A stretch of DNA of 64,000 bases from Planctomycetaceae bacterium (GTDB lineage Bacteria; Planctomycetota; Planctomycetia; Planctomycetales; Planctomycetaceae): positions 1 to 64,000 of the forward strand of contig JAKFWA010000134.1 of the NCBI GenBank assembly GCA_021732995.1, given 5' to 3'. How positions within the stretch are numbered: position 1 is the first letter of the stretch; every line of letters begins with the position of its first letter. Below are positions 8,844 to 19,000 of the stretch, piece by piece. The notes beneath the pieces were generated by a model. That model did no database searches. It was not told the DNA's origin and worked only from the letters and a program-made list of their open reading frames with translations. Position numbers and translations under genes: made by a program.

Positions 8844-10061
8844 ATGATCCGCGATGTTTCGCACGCTTCGACGCCGATTGATCATGGCTGGCTCTCGCGC
8901 GAACGCTCGGTCGCTCTGGCGCTGGTCGCCATTACCGTCGTTGTGATCTACTTGTGCTACCGCGTCATTGCTCCGTTTTTGCCCGCGCTCGCATGGGCAC
9001 TCGCACTCGCGGTCATTGTGCATCCGCTGCACCTCTGGATGCGATCATGGATGCGTTGGCACTCGCCAGCCGCCGCGCTGTCCGTCGTGTTAGTTGGATT
9101 GACCATCATCGTGCCTGTCACCTTCGTAACGCATCAGTTGGTTCGCGAAGCGCGCCATGCACTGGGGACCGTACAGGGAGAGCTGGAGTCGAGTGCCTGG
9201 CGGGCCCGCCTTGAGCAACATCCGAGGCTCAAGCCGGTAGCGTCCTGGGTCGAAATGCAACTTGGACTTCCAGCTACAAAGGAGCCTGAGACGAATCAAT
9301 CCGGCCCCTTCGATGCGACATCGAAAGACACATCGACTGCGTCAGCGCCGCAGTCATCCATGTACTCTGGCCCAGCCCAAGGCGCGGTGAACGTACTCGC
9401 TCAAGGAGTGAGTTCCGTGTTGTCGAACTTCACATGGCTGGCGATGCAGCTCTGCATCGCGCTGCTGGCTCTGTTCTTCTTCTTTCGCGATCGCGAACAA
9501 GCCCTCCAAACCCTGCGTTCGTTAATGCCGTTGTCCGAACGTGAAACGGACGACGTCTTCAAACGAGTGACGGAAACGATCCATGCCACGATTTACGGTT
9601 CGCTCATTGTCGCATTGGTTCAGGGCACAATGGGCGGATTGATGTTCTGGTGGCTGGAATTGCCCTCACCACTTTTCTGGGGAGCCGTCATGGCACTGCT
9701 CGCCGTCGTGCCCATGCTGGGAACGTTCGTCGTGTGGGCTCCCACCGCCGCCGTTCTCGCCCTGCAAGGAAACTGGACCAGCGCTTTGGCGCTGGCTGCG
9801 TGGGGCGGCATTGCGATCGCACTCATCGACAACGCGCTGAATCCATTCCTTGTTGGTAAGAGACTGCGATTCCATACGCTGCTGGTGTTCATCGCGCTGG
9901 TCGGTGGTCTGGCAGCCTTCGGGGCTTCGGGAATTATCCTGGGACCGCTCCTGCTCGCCATCTCCGATGCTCTGCTGGATGTCTGGCGCCGGCGCACCGC
10001 CTACGGTGGCACGGTTGAGTTGGAACCGGAGCGTCAGTCTGCCACACGCATCGAAATCTAA
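8844..10061 (+). CDS. AI-2E family (UPF0118) membrane transporter
   Basis: This 405-aa permease-like protein has about eight membrane helices: two near 25-70, one near 80-102, and the rest from about 195 to 375. The conserved late block is WGAVMALLAVVPMLGTFVVW followed by NPFLVGKRLRFHTLLVFIAL. Members are linked to export of autoinducer-2 or to Na+/H+ exchange, so the substrate here is not predictable. A Ser/Thr-rich extramembrane stretch (about 145-180) is longer than usual. It is the first of three rightward genes, followed by the VTT protein and the three-domain fusion. Confidence 0.88.
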   Translation: MIRDVSHASTPIDHGWLSRERSVALALVAITVVVIYLCYRVIAPFLPALAWALALAVIVHPLHLWMRSWMRWHSPAAALSVVLVGLTIIVPVTFVTHQLVREARHALGTVQGELESSAWRARLEQHPRLKPVASWVEMQLGLPATKEPETNQSGPFDATSKDTSTASAPQSSMYSGPAQGAVNVLAQGVSSVLSNFTWLAMQLCIALLALFFFFRDREQALQTLRSLMPLSERETDDVFKRVTETIHATIYGSLIVALVQGTMGGLMFWWLELPSPLFWGAVMALLAVVPMLGTFVVWAPTAAVLALQGNWTSALALAAWGGIAIALIDNALNPFLVGKRLRFHTLLVFIALVGGLAAFGASGIILGPLLLAISDALLDVWRRRTAYGGTVELEPERQSATRIEI

Positions 10062-10236
10062 AGCACCGCGATGCGGCGGACACGCAAAGTTCATCGCAAG
10101 CCCGTTTCGGAGGTCCGCAGAGCGGACCCTGAGAACCTGTCACCAGTGCTCTGGCGGCACAAGAAGTGCCATCACTCCCTATGAATTCTGTCTGCTGACT
10201 TTCAACCGACGGACTCCTTCTGTGTGAAGTGATTCC

Positions 10237-11223
10237 ATGGCGAAACCACTCGCTCAATCGAACCACCCCGCTGCATACTCGTCAGGCTCGTCACCTTCAC
10301 CAGCCTCACGCAGTTTGCAGGATTGGGTTTGCGAGCACTCAACAGCACTCAATCGCGCTGCGGCGATCGGTATTGTGGCCGCATTCGCGACGATTGTGTG
10401 GACACTGCCCATGCGCGCGATCGCGTCGGTGATACAAGACACCGCACAGGATTGGGGCGCTTGGGGGTTCGCGGTGTATGTGCTCGCCTATATCGTGATG
10501 GGCGTACTCTCAATCCCGGTCTGGACGATGCCCTTTGTAGCCGGGGCTCTGTTCGGGCCGATCTGGGGCACTGTGCTGAGTTCTCTCTCCTGCGTGATTG
10601 CCGCTGGCCTGTGCTTCGTGATCGCGAGGGCGTTCCGCACGACCCGGATGCGCCAGTGGCTGGAGTCATCACCGCGTCTTCGCGCGCTTGAGCAAGTCGT
10701 TGTCGAAAGTAACTGGAAGATTGTCGCCGCTGTTCGACTTTCGCATTTCATGACGTTTGGAATGCAGAACTATGCCTTCGGTCTAACAGCGATCGATTTC
10801 AAGACCTACCTGCTGACGACGTGGCTGGTGACGCTTCCCGGCACGGCGCTGCAGGTCTACATCGGACATCTTGGATTCTCCAGCATGGAGGTCTGGCAGG
10901 GCGAGTCCGTCGATTGGCTTGGCTGGAGCCTGCGCGTTGGCGGACTGATCGTCATGGCGGGAGCCGTGGCCTACTTCGGATACCGCATGCGTTCAGCCTA
11001 TCGCCAGGCCTTGACCGAGCCACTACACGCCGAGTTGGCCAGCCAGCAGGTTCGGCCAACAGACGCATCCGGCTGGCCTTGGGCAACTCTCGTCCTGACA
11101 GTTGCCGCCGCCGTATTGATGGCTGTCGCTGCGGGAATCGCTGTGGACCGCGATGCAATCTATCAGTCCATCGAACGTGCGCAAGGCGCAACGAACTCTG
11201 CTCTAACGAGGTGCGTCACATGA
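10237..11223 (+). CDS. TVP38/TMEM64 (VTT/DedA-like) membrane protein
   Basis: This 328-aa protein has the VTT core with PFVAGALFGPIWGTVLS (about 99-115) and RLSHFMTFGMQNYAFGL (about 167-183), plus about six membrane helices. VTT/DedA proteins are implicated in lipid scrambling and flipping, including recycling of the undecaprenyl phosphate carrier. Its TGA overlaps the ATG of the next gene as ATGA, a sign of translational coupling, so this protein and the GT4-phosphodiesterase-EEP fusion are probably made together and act on the same membrane substrate (inference). Starts at ATG 10237. Confidence 0.88.
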   Translation: MAKPLAQSNHPAAYSSGSSPSPASRSLQDWVCEHSTALNRAAAIGIVAAFATIVWTLPMRAIASVIQDTAQDWGAWGFAVYVLAYIVMGVLSIPVWTMPFVAGALFGPIWGTVLSSLSCVIAAGLCFVIARAFRTTRMRQWLESSPRLRALEQVVVESNWKIVAAVRLSHFMTFGMQNYAFGLTAIDFKTYLLTTWLVTLPGTALQVYIGHLGFSSMEVWQGESVDWLGWSLRVGGLIVMAGAVAYFGYRMRSAYRQALTEPLHAELASQQVRPTDASGWPWATLVLTVAAAVLMAVAAGIAVDRDAIYQSIERAQGATNSALTRCVT

Positions 11224-14200
11224 ACATTGTAATGGTGACGAATACTTATACTCCTCTGATCAACGGTGTTGTACGCAGCATCATGTTGCTGGCGGAAGAA
11301 TTGCGCCGACGCGGTCATCGAGTTCTGGTTCTTGCCCCGCAGGCCGACGCAAGTTCCGAGGAAGAAACGGACGTCATCCGACTACCGGCAATCCAGAGTT
11401 TCAACGGCAGTGACCTCTCAGTCAGCCTGCCCGTGTCGTCGACTCTCTGGGAACGATTGGACGCCTTTCGCCCGGATGTCGTGCACGCGCATCATCCGTT
11501 CTTGCTCGGAGCCACCGCCGCACGCATCGCTTCTCACTACCAGATCCCACTTATTTATACTCATCATAAAATGTGGGAGCATTATACTCATTATGTTCCC
11601 GGCGATTTTCCCGCCTTGCGGCATTTTGTAGTCGAGCTCACAGTCGGCTACTGCAACCTCGCCAATGCGGTCATTGCCCCCAGTAGAAGCACTGCGGCGA
11701 TTCTACGCAGCCGAGGTGTGGAATCCCTGGTCGCAGTAGCGCCCGGCGGAGTTGATTCGGAATCGTTCCGGAACGGCGATCGAACCGCGGCACGCCGCCG
11801 CTGGAACATTTCAGATCAGGCTTTTGTTGTCGGGTCCGTGGGCCGCATGGCTCCCGAAAAGAACGTGGTTTTCCTGGTCGAGTGCCTGTGTGAATTCCTC
11901 CGGAGGAACCCTCACGCCCACTTACTGCTGATCGGTGACGGTGTTGAACGGGATGAACTGGAAGAACGCCTCGACCAGCGAGGTCTCCGTGGGCGAGCGC
12001 ACTTCACGGGAGTTCTCGGCGATGCTGAACTGTCCGACGCCTATGCGGCGATGGACGTGCTGGCGTTTGCGTCGCATACCAACACTCAGGCACTCGCGAT
12101 CCTGGAAGCGATGTCCGCCGGAGTTCCCGTGGTCGCGATTGATGCCCCCGGTATTCGGGAAGTCGTGAGCGATGGCGAGAACGGCCGCTTGCTGCGAACG
12201 GAAAGCAAGCCGCTGTTCGTGAATGCTCTGGAGCAACTGATGTCGTCTTCGGTCAGGCAAGACTACGCGAAGGCAGCCCGGGCTACCGCCGAAACACATT
12301 CAGTTGCGGAATGGGCTGAGTTAACTCTCGCCGTGTATCGGCAAGCCGGAGATACGCGCGGCCAAGCCAAAGAGGTCGAGTCAAGTGCGTGGGACAAAGC
12401 CCGTGAACGTATCGAACTGGAGATGAGCCTGTGGAAGAATCGCGCACGTGCCGCGGGAGCTGTTCTCACAGACGGCCGACATCCATCGCGCGTGCCCGGC
12501 TTGAAACATGTCTTCAAATGGTGGCGACGCTTTCGACGCTGGGTCAGCCGTCGAGAATGGACCGTGCGGCTGCTGGATCTCCCAGTCTCACAAGGCACGA
12601 CGGATGAGCCGGGACTGGTCATCCTCCAGATCGATGGACTCGCACGGAACCAGCTTGAACATGCCATCCAGAGGGGCCGGATGCCGTTCGTCCGCAAGCT
12701 GCTGCAAAAAGAATCTTACCGCCTGGAGACGATGTACTCGGGACAACCCGCAACAACACCCGCAGTACTGGGCGAACTCTTTTACGGCGTTGAACAGGCT
12801 GTTCCCGCGTTCGGTTTTCGGGATCACCGCAGCGGCGCCGTCGTCCAGATGTTTATGCCCAGCATCGCCGCGCAAGTTCAAAGTGAGCTATCTCAACAAG
12901 GAGAAGGCTTGCTTGAAGAAGGCTGTATGTACTGTGACATCTACTCCGGTGGTGCACACGACTCAAGCTTCTGTCCGGCTACTACTGGTTGGCGCAATTT
13001 CGAAGAGGCCGGATTGTGGCAATGGTTTGCATTATTATTGTTAAATATATCCAGCCTCTTTCGCATTATCACGTTAGCGATAGCAGAGTTCTTTCTGGCG
13101 TGCTGGGATTGCGTGCATGGTATCAGCCGAGGCTTCGAGGTTGTGCACGAATTGCTCTACATCCCGCGCCGAATGATCGTGAATATCGTCATGCGCGAGA
13201 TGGTTTCGATCGGCGCTGAGGTTGATGTCACGCGAGGAGTTCGCGTGCTGCATGCGAACTTTCTGGGATATGACGAGAACTCGCATCGACGCGGTCCGGG
13301 TTCGCTGTTCGCGCATTATACCTTGCGTGGAATCGATCGGGCGATCCGTCGCATCTGGAACGCCGCCCATGCTTCGCATCGTCGCAATTATCACATCTGG
13401 ATTATGGCAGACCACGGGCAGGAGCACGTTATCCCGTATCTCAACGAGTACGGCCGCAACATCGATGACGCAGTCAAAGAACTTTATGGCAAGACACCGC
13501 ATCCCACTCCCAAGCGAAGAAACGACCCGTCAAATCTCGGTGCGCAGTTGGAAAGATCCCGCTGGATCCGTCGACAGAAGTCGTTCATGGATTCACTGCC
13601 GCTGATCGGCACATCAGCCGAGGTCGACGAGCCCATCACCGTCGCCAGCGGACCGTTGGGTTATGTCTATTGGCCCGACCCGCTGGACGGGAATCGCACG
13701 GACGAAATTGCGCGACGACTCGTTGCAGAGGCGAAGGTACCGCTGGTGCTGGCATCCATCGACAGTCACGTCTGGGCCTGGACCGAGCAGGGGCGGTACT
13801 CCCTGCCGGAACAGGCTGCCGAGTTCCTCGCGGTGAATCATCCCCATTTGAATGACGTTGCGCGTGATCTGACCAAACTGTGTTCACACCCGGACGCTGG
13901 CGATTTCGTGATCGCTGGGTGGAGAAAGCAGCAACAGCCGTTGTCATTCGTCAGTGAGAGCGGTGCCCACGGCGGCCCCGGTCCCTGCGAGACTTCAGGT
14001 TTTGTGCTGCTACCAGCCGATGCCCCCTTCCCCGACCGCCGGTCCGGTACGTTCCGCCCCGGCACACTGCGACGCATGGCGATGACTGTCCTGCGCCGCG
14101 GCCCGCTCGGCATCCCCGAGCGGGCGGAGTTCAATGAAACTCCGTCGCTGCGGGTCGTCACCTATAACGTGCATAGCTGCATTGGCCTGGACGGCCGCCT

Positions 14201-14930
14201 GTCACCATCTCGAATTGCCCGAGTGCTGGCATCGCTCGCACCCGACGTCATTGCGCTGCAGGAACTGGACGTCTTGAGGCACCGCAGCGGCTTCGTCGAT
14301 CAGGCCCAACAGATTGCCCATGCCTTGGAAATGGAGCTGCATTTTCACCCGTCCTTCCAGGTTGAGGAGGGCGGATATGGCAATGCGATTCTCAGCCGTT
14401 TACCGATGAAGGTCATCAACGCAGGGCCGTTACCGCAGGGACCTCGCAAAAGAGAACCACGCGGGGCGTTGTGGGTCGAGATCGATGTCGGAGGCACGCC
14501 TCTGCAATTCATCACGACACATCTGGGGACTTCGCCAATCGAGCGAGTAGTCCAGGTTGACCACCTTCTAGGTCCCGAGTGGCTTGATCACCCTGGCTGT
14601 ACTGGCCCACTTGTTCTGTGCGGTGACTTCAACGCAATGCCAGGATCACCTTCCCACCGCCGGATGTGCGCGCACCTGCGTGACGCGCAGTTGCTCTTGA
14701 AGGACCATCGCCCCCGCCGCACCTGGTTTGGCCCCCTGCCCCTGACGCGCATCGACCACGTCTTCGTCGATGATCTCGTCCAGGTGAAAGCCGTTGACGT
14801 CCCGCGTTCTCAACTCTCAAAGATCGCCTCGGACCACCTGCCGCTGGTCGTGGAACTCGAACTTACGCCCGTTGATGTCAACGACGATCAGGCAGTTAGC
14901 AGCCTTACGACAGCCAGTTCCGATGCCTGA
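11220..14930 (+). CDS. Three-domain fusion: GT4 glycosyltransferase, AP-superfamily phosphodiesterase, EEP phosphatase
   Basis: This 1236-aa protein joins three enzymes. Residues 1-390 form a GT4 glycosyltransferase: NTYTPLINGVVRSI at the start, GRMAPEKN, and LAILEAMSAGVPVVA. It resembles diacylglycerol or phosphatidylinositol glycosyltransferases. Residues about 460-930 form an alkaline-phosphatase-superfamily phosphodiesterase with a full ligand set: VILQIDG, Thr in ATTPAV, GYDENSHRRGP, MADHGQEH and SGAHGGPGP. A hydrophobic stretch at about 600-635 lies inside this domain. Residues about 970-1220 form an EEP domain with TYNVHSCIG, ALQELD, GDFNAMPGS and SDHLPL. All catalytic residues appear intact. 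The in-frame codons before 11220 overlap the VTT gene in another frame and are not used. Lipid modification is the likeliest role (inference). Confidence 0.88.
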   Translation: MNIVMVTNTYTPLINGVVRSIMLLAEELRRRGHRVLVLAPQADASSEEETDVIRLPAIQSFNGSDLSVSLPVSSTLWERLDAFRPDVVHAHHPFLLGATAARIASHYQIPLIYTHHKMWEHYTHYVPGDFPALRHFVVELTVGYCNLANAVIAPSRSTAAILRSRGVESLVAVAPGGVDSESFRNGDRTAARRRWNISDQAFVVGSVGRMAPEKNVVFLVECLCEFLRRNPHAHLLLIGDGVERDELEERLDQRGLRGRAHFTGVLGDAELSDAYAAMDVLAFASHTNTQALAILEAMSAGVPVVAIDAPGIREVVSDGENGRLLRTESKPLFVNALEQLMSSSVRQDYAKAARATAETHSVAEWAELTLAVYRQAGDTRGQAKEVESSAWDKARERIELEMSLWKNRARAAGAVLTDGRHPSRVPGLKHVFKWWRRFRRWVSRREWTVRLLDLPVSQGTTDEPGLVILQIDGLARNQLEHAIQRGRMPFVRKLLQKESYRLETMYSGQPATTPAVLGELFYGVEQAVPAFGFRDHRSGAVVQMFMPSIAAQVQSELSQQGEGLLEEGCMYCDIYSGGAHDSSFCPATTGWRNFEEAGLWQWFALLLLNISSLFRIITLAIAEFFLACWDCVHGISRGFEVVHELLYIPRRMIVNIVMREMVSIGAEVDVTRGVRVLHANFLGYDENSHRRGPGSLFAHYTLRGIDRAIRRIWNAAHASHRRNYHIWIMADHGQEHVIPYLNEYGRNIDDAVKELYGKTPHPTPKRRNDPSNLGAQLERSRWIRRQKSFMDSLPLIGTSAEVDEPITVASGPLGYVYWPDPLDGNRTDEIARRLVAEAKVPLVLASIDSHVWAWTEQGRYSLPEQAAEFLAVNHPHLNDVARDLTKLCSHPDAGDFVIAGWRKQQQPLSFVSESGAHGGPGPCETSGFVLLPADAPFPDRRSGTFRPGTLRRMAMTVLRRGPLGIPERAEFNETPSLRVVTYNVHSCIGLDGRLSPSRIARVLASLAPDVIALQELDVLRHRSGFVDQAQQIAHALEMELHFHPSFQVEEGGYGNAILSRLPMKVINAGPLPQGPRKREPRGALWVEIDVGGTPLQFITTHLGTSPIERVVQVDHLLGPEWLDHPGCTGPLVLCGDFNAMPGSPSHRRMCAHLRDAQLLLKDHRPRRTWFGPLPLTRIDHVFVDDLVQVKAVDVPRSQLSKIASDHLPLVVELELTPVDVNDDQAVSSLTTASSDA

Positions 14931-15015
14931 ACCCCCGCACGCTGCCCCTGCTGGGTAGCAAATCGGCAGCAAAACGAAGCCGGCAAGACGAACGGCATTC
15001 AAACTTCTGCAAAGC

Positions 15016-15057
15016 GAAAAGGCCGCAAAATGCCGTGGAAAACAGCACGTTGCGGCC
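15016..15057 (-). terminator. Terminator downstream of the tRNA
   Basis: GGCCGCAA (15021-15028) pairs with TTGCGGCC (15050-15057). Read on the minus strand, the stem is followed by TTTTCGC, as expected for a terminator 12 bases after the tRNA 3' end. Confidence 0.65.
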
Positions 15058-15068
15058 TCTTGCGAAAG

Positions 15069-15141
15069 TAGGGCCTCCGGGATTCGAACCCAGAACCAAG
15101 CGATTATGAGTCGCCTGCTCTAACCGTTGAGCTAAGACCCC
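15069..15141 (-). tRNA. tRNA-Ile2 (anticodon CAT, probably lysidine-modified)
   Basis: This 73-nt cloverleaf has acceptor GGGGTCT pairing with AGGCCCT (two G-U pairs), D-arm TAGCTCAACGGTTAGAGCA, anticodon arm GGCGA-CTCATAA-TCGCT, and T-arm with GGTTCGAATCC. The anticodon is CAT. The anticodon arm GCGACTCATAATCGC is the one found in E. coli ileX, not in elongator or initiator Met tRNAs, so decoding of AUA after TilS lysidine modification is expected. The 3' CCA is not encoded. Automated tools may label it tRNA-Met. Confidence 0.88.
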
Positions 15142-15353
15142 GTCTGTTGCTTCGTTGCAGTTGACACCGCCGGAGAGCGATGGGCTCGCGAAGCCGCAAC
15201 AGTATCCTGATGCCGGGATGAGAGTTCAACGAAGGCGGTGTCCCCAGTTGCGAGTCCGTCCTCGACTGCCCGAACACCTCTGACGGCCGCGCGCGGCCGT
15301 CGACGTCCGGTCCGGGGTCAAATTGAGACGCGGGAAGCTATGGACGAAGGGGA

Positions 15354-15803
15354 CTAACGATCCTTCAGGTCCGTCAAAGGATTGTTTTTGTGGTCGGGAT
15401 TGTACTGGCCTTCGCCGCCCTGGCGTCTCCGACCGTGGAACCACTGCAGGTTCACTCGAGACCACGGCAGCTTGTAGTCGTAACCCCAGGTACCTTCGCA
15501 CTGATAGCAGCGGCTCTCGCCACCATAGGCGGCTCCACCACCAACGTAGTAACCGGTGTAATGGCGATCATCCGGGCAGCGTGCCCAGGGAGCGACCAGG
15601 TGCGGACATCCGGCGCGGCCCAATTGCTCTTCACGAGGCAGCGGTTCTTTGGATGTTTCCCAAAGGTGATAGCCAAAGAATCCGGTACGCGGATTCAGAT
15701 CAAACTTGTACCACGGATAGCATGCCGACTCATCTTCCTGAGCAGAAGCGGCAGTGGCAAAAACGCTCAGCGCGAGCACTGCAAAGCAGACTGTGCGCAG
15801 CAT
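15354..15803 (-). CDS. Small secreted cysteine-containing protein of unknown function
   Basis: This 149-aa protein has a signal peptide (MLRTVCFAVLALSVFATAAS, cut near AQED). The mature part is rich in Gly, Tyr and Trp with five Cys, including ACYPWYKFD, AGCPHLVAPW and SRCYQCEGTWGYDY. No known domain is apparent; the composition suggests an extracellular or cell-wall protein with disulfides. GGGAGATCATC precedes the ATG at 15803; 19 extra in-frame codons upstream have no ribosome site and would spoil the signal peptide. Confidence 0.8.
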   Translation of the reverse strand: MLRTVCFAVLALSVFATAASAQEDESACYPWYKFDLNPRTGFFGYHLWETSKEPLPREEQLGRAGCPHLVAPWARCPDDRHYTGYYVGGGAAYGGESRCYQCEGTWGYDYKLPWSRVNLQWFHGRRRQGGEGQYNPDHKNNPLTDLKDR

Positions 15804-15875
15804 GATGATCTCCCTATCAACGCGGCGGCTCGGAACGAGACTTCGGACGTCACGAATCATTTGTGTGTGGATATG

Positions 15876-15909
15876 AAAAACCCCAGGCGCTTGAGACCTG
15901 GGGCTTTTT
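15876..15909 (-). terminator. Strong terminator after the metalloprotease gene
   Basis: CCCCAGG (15881-15887) and CCTGGGG (15897-15903) form a perfect stem, with an A-run on the left and a T-run on the right (15905-15909). It can therefore act on both strands. Its position fits the end of the leftward transcript from the large gene ending at 16024. Confidence 0.8.
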
Positions 15910-16023
15910 CACACATCAAATTGTCTGTGACGCGATTGTCTGGCGTGGTTCACTGACGAGGGATTCAAGCCCGTTGGTTGGATGCTGTTTTTTCGCGACT
16001 CATTCGCGGGACAAGGCCGCAGC

Positions 16024-19000
16024 TTAACCACGTGGGTTGCGTAGGAACTTGAAGTTCGGCAGTCGAACACCGTCGACGAACAATTGATCGGCAGTTCTCA
16101 CCGTTGAGGGAGGCATGAATCCCTGCGCGCCGGAGAAGGTTACCACGTCGTCCTGATCGACACCGTCGCCAGAAACGCCAAAACCTCCCACCAGCCGCCC
16201 GCCCTTATAGACCGAAGTGCTGCCAGGGAAGAACACGATGCCGTTCTGGTTGGCGAGATTACCAGGATCGCGGAAGTTCGACGCCGGGAAGAACGCGTCA
16301 TGACCCACCACCGACGTGTTGGGATCGAACAACTGATTCGGTGCCAGCGGCAGTCCCTTCTTGTTGAACTCGTTGGCGCTGATGAATGCCGTTGATTCAA
16401 CAATTCGAACCTTGTTGGCCTGACCAACCGGAGTGACTCCGATCACTCGCCCGATGTCCTTTAACTGGCTGAACGCGCCGACGGCTGCGTTATCGACACC
16501 CGACGGGAATCGCGGCTCGGCCAGGAAGCGGAACGTACGATTGGTAAAGGAAGATCCCGCTGGCAGCAGACTGGCCGCCTGGCTGGACGCGGCTCGCACA
16601 CGGTCTTCGGGCTGAATTGCCGCGGCATCCGCGTAGTAGGCCGTGTTTCGAGCCTTCGCGACAGCCACGTCTATCGAGAAGATCGTCGCATCGCTCTGGC
16701 GGAAGACTCCCAGCACGTCGCCGTTCTTGTCGGCAACGGCAAAGACCATCTGAGTTCGTTGACCCAGCGGCAATCGAATCGCAGCGCGGTCGAGGTTGGC
16801 CTCCGTGATACCCTGCTGCACGATCCTCATCACGTCCGCTGTGGTGATATCTGGTCCGGGTACGCCGTCGTAGTCGCCACCATTGTGAGGCGCGACGAGC
16901 CAACCGCTGGCGACACCCTTGCCGTCGATCGACCGAGCGCCACCCGTCGTGACGATTTCATTGGCCGGGTCAGTCGGCAGGACCGCCGGATTCGCTGTCA
17001 ATCGGCTGTTCGCGACTCCAGTGCCCAATCCGCGACCGAATTGCAGCAGTTGCTGCACACCGAGAATACCAGGAATCGGCCCTACGACTTCCAAAGAGAT
17101 ACCGACGAGGTCAAGACGTCCGAAGGGGATATCGAGAGTCGGCACGGGGTTGATTGTGATGTCAGCGCCGGCGGCACCCATATTCTGAGCGGTGATACTG
17201 CCGCCCGCCGTAGCCACAGCGATGAATTCCGCCTCCAGTACTTTGGGAGCGTTCGTGCGTTGAGCTTCGGTCTGGCCAATGCCCGGGATGAAGTTCTGCT
17301 CGAAGTCGGCGGATCCAGTGGTGCCGGGGAAGAAGACTCCGACGCCGCCAATCAGCGTGTCTCCCACACCATTGCCATTGGTGTCGCGATAAAGCGGGAC
17401 ACCACCAGGCAGCGTAGCGATGCCGCGAGACTGAGCGGCTGGGAACACGCCTGACACCGTGCCATAGGACTCGGGCGCGTTCATTGGAACGTCCGCCGCC
17501 ATCGTGACGGTGCCTTCAGGCACGCCCATCGCATTCACTTCCAGGACATCATCGCCGTCCATGTCCTTGATGAGGTTGCTCAACGGGACATTGAACCGCG
17601 ATGGCAGCGTGATGTTGTCGCCTCCTGTGCGACGATTACCGTCGAGTCCAGGATGGACGAGGCTGTCACGATTGGTGTGCTCAATTCCGAAGAGATCGAC
17701 CGGAGGTGTGTTCGCGACAGCGGCCGGGAAATGCCCGCCAACACCGATCGGCGCGACGAAGCCCGGGCCGCGAATAAACTGATTCGGGCTGTTGGGATTA
17801 GATGCGACTTCGCGGTAGGTGATCGTCGTCTGGCTGATGTTCCGAATCGTGCGCGATGTCAGTGGAGTGCCAGCACCGGTTCCTCGGAAGTCGACACCGT
17901 TGTTCGCAAAGAACGCGGCCGTGCGAGCCTTCGCGACAGCACCATCAATTGCAAACGTGCGAAGTTCGGGATTGCCCTGAATTCCTGGGGCGAGTCCGTC
18001 TTCCATGCGCACACCGAGAATGTTTCCGGCGCGGTCAACAATGGCGATGATCGCATCGCGGCTGGGGGTCACGGCGGTGGCGAAGTTCAGCAGGGCGCGG
18101 ACTTCAGCGGCGGTCAGTTGCGGTGCTCCGGTCAACATCGCGTGCAGTTCGTAAGTTTCAACCTGAGCGGCATCGCTTGGCGACAGCGCCGCGAACTCAT
18201 AGTTCTCAGCGGAGTAGCGAATCGCGTCGATTGTACGTTCCTGGTCATAGGTGCCATTCATGATGTCACCAGTGCCGGTGTTCGACGCATCTTCCCCACC
18301 TAAGGTGTGACCGATCTCGTGAGCGACAACAGTGAAGACATCATAGCCCTGATTGTCCCCGACGTTGCCGAGCACAGTGTCCCAGGTGTCCGCCTCATCG
18401 AGCCAGACAAGTCCCGTGACTGAAGTCGCATTACCGGTCGGATCAGAGATCGACAAACCACCGCCAACGGCCAACGTTCCACCGTCAGCACTTTCATAGC
18501 CCATCGCGGTCAGATCGCCCTTACCGATAGTAACCACTTCATGGTCGGGCGCGGTCGTGTCGCGGACGAACTGCACCTTACCGTTGGTGGCTTCGGTCCA
18601 GGCCTGCAATGCTGACTGCGCGGCAGCCTGCTCGGCCGGATTGATCTCGTTCGAGATGCCGTCCACGTCGCGGAAGTCATAGCGCACGACCACAGGTTGA
18701 GAAGCCTGTGAGAACCAGGCTTGGCCAAGCGGCGCGGAGACAGCCGCGTTCGAGGATGAGTTACCGTTGAAATAGGACTGCTCCAAAGCCTGCATCCAGG
18801 CTGCGGCGCCCGCGTCATCGTTCCCCGCCCCGCCCGTGGAGAAGACCGGTCCGGCGGCGGCAGTCGGCTTTGGACTTTCAGACGGCGCACCCGTGGCTGC
18901 GAACGTGATATCGATGGCGTGAGTTAAGCCAGCGCTGGGACCGTGGTCCTGGGATTGGTATGGATTTGCGACAGTGGACGAGGTGGCCAGCCGCTCGTCA

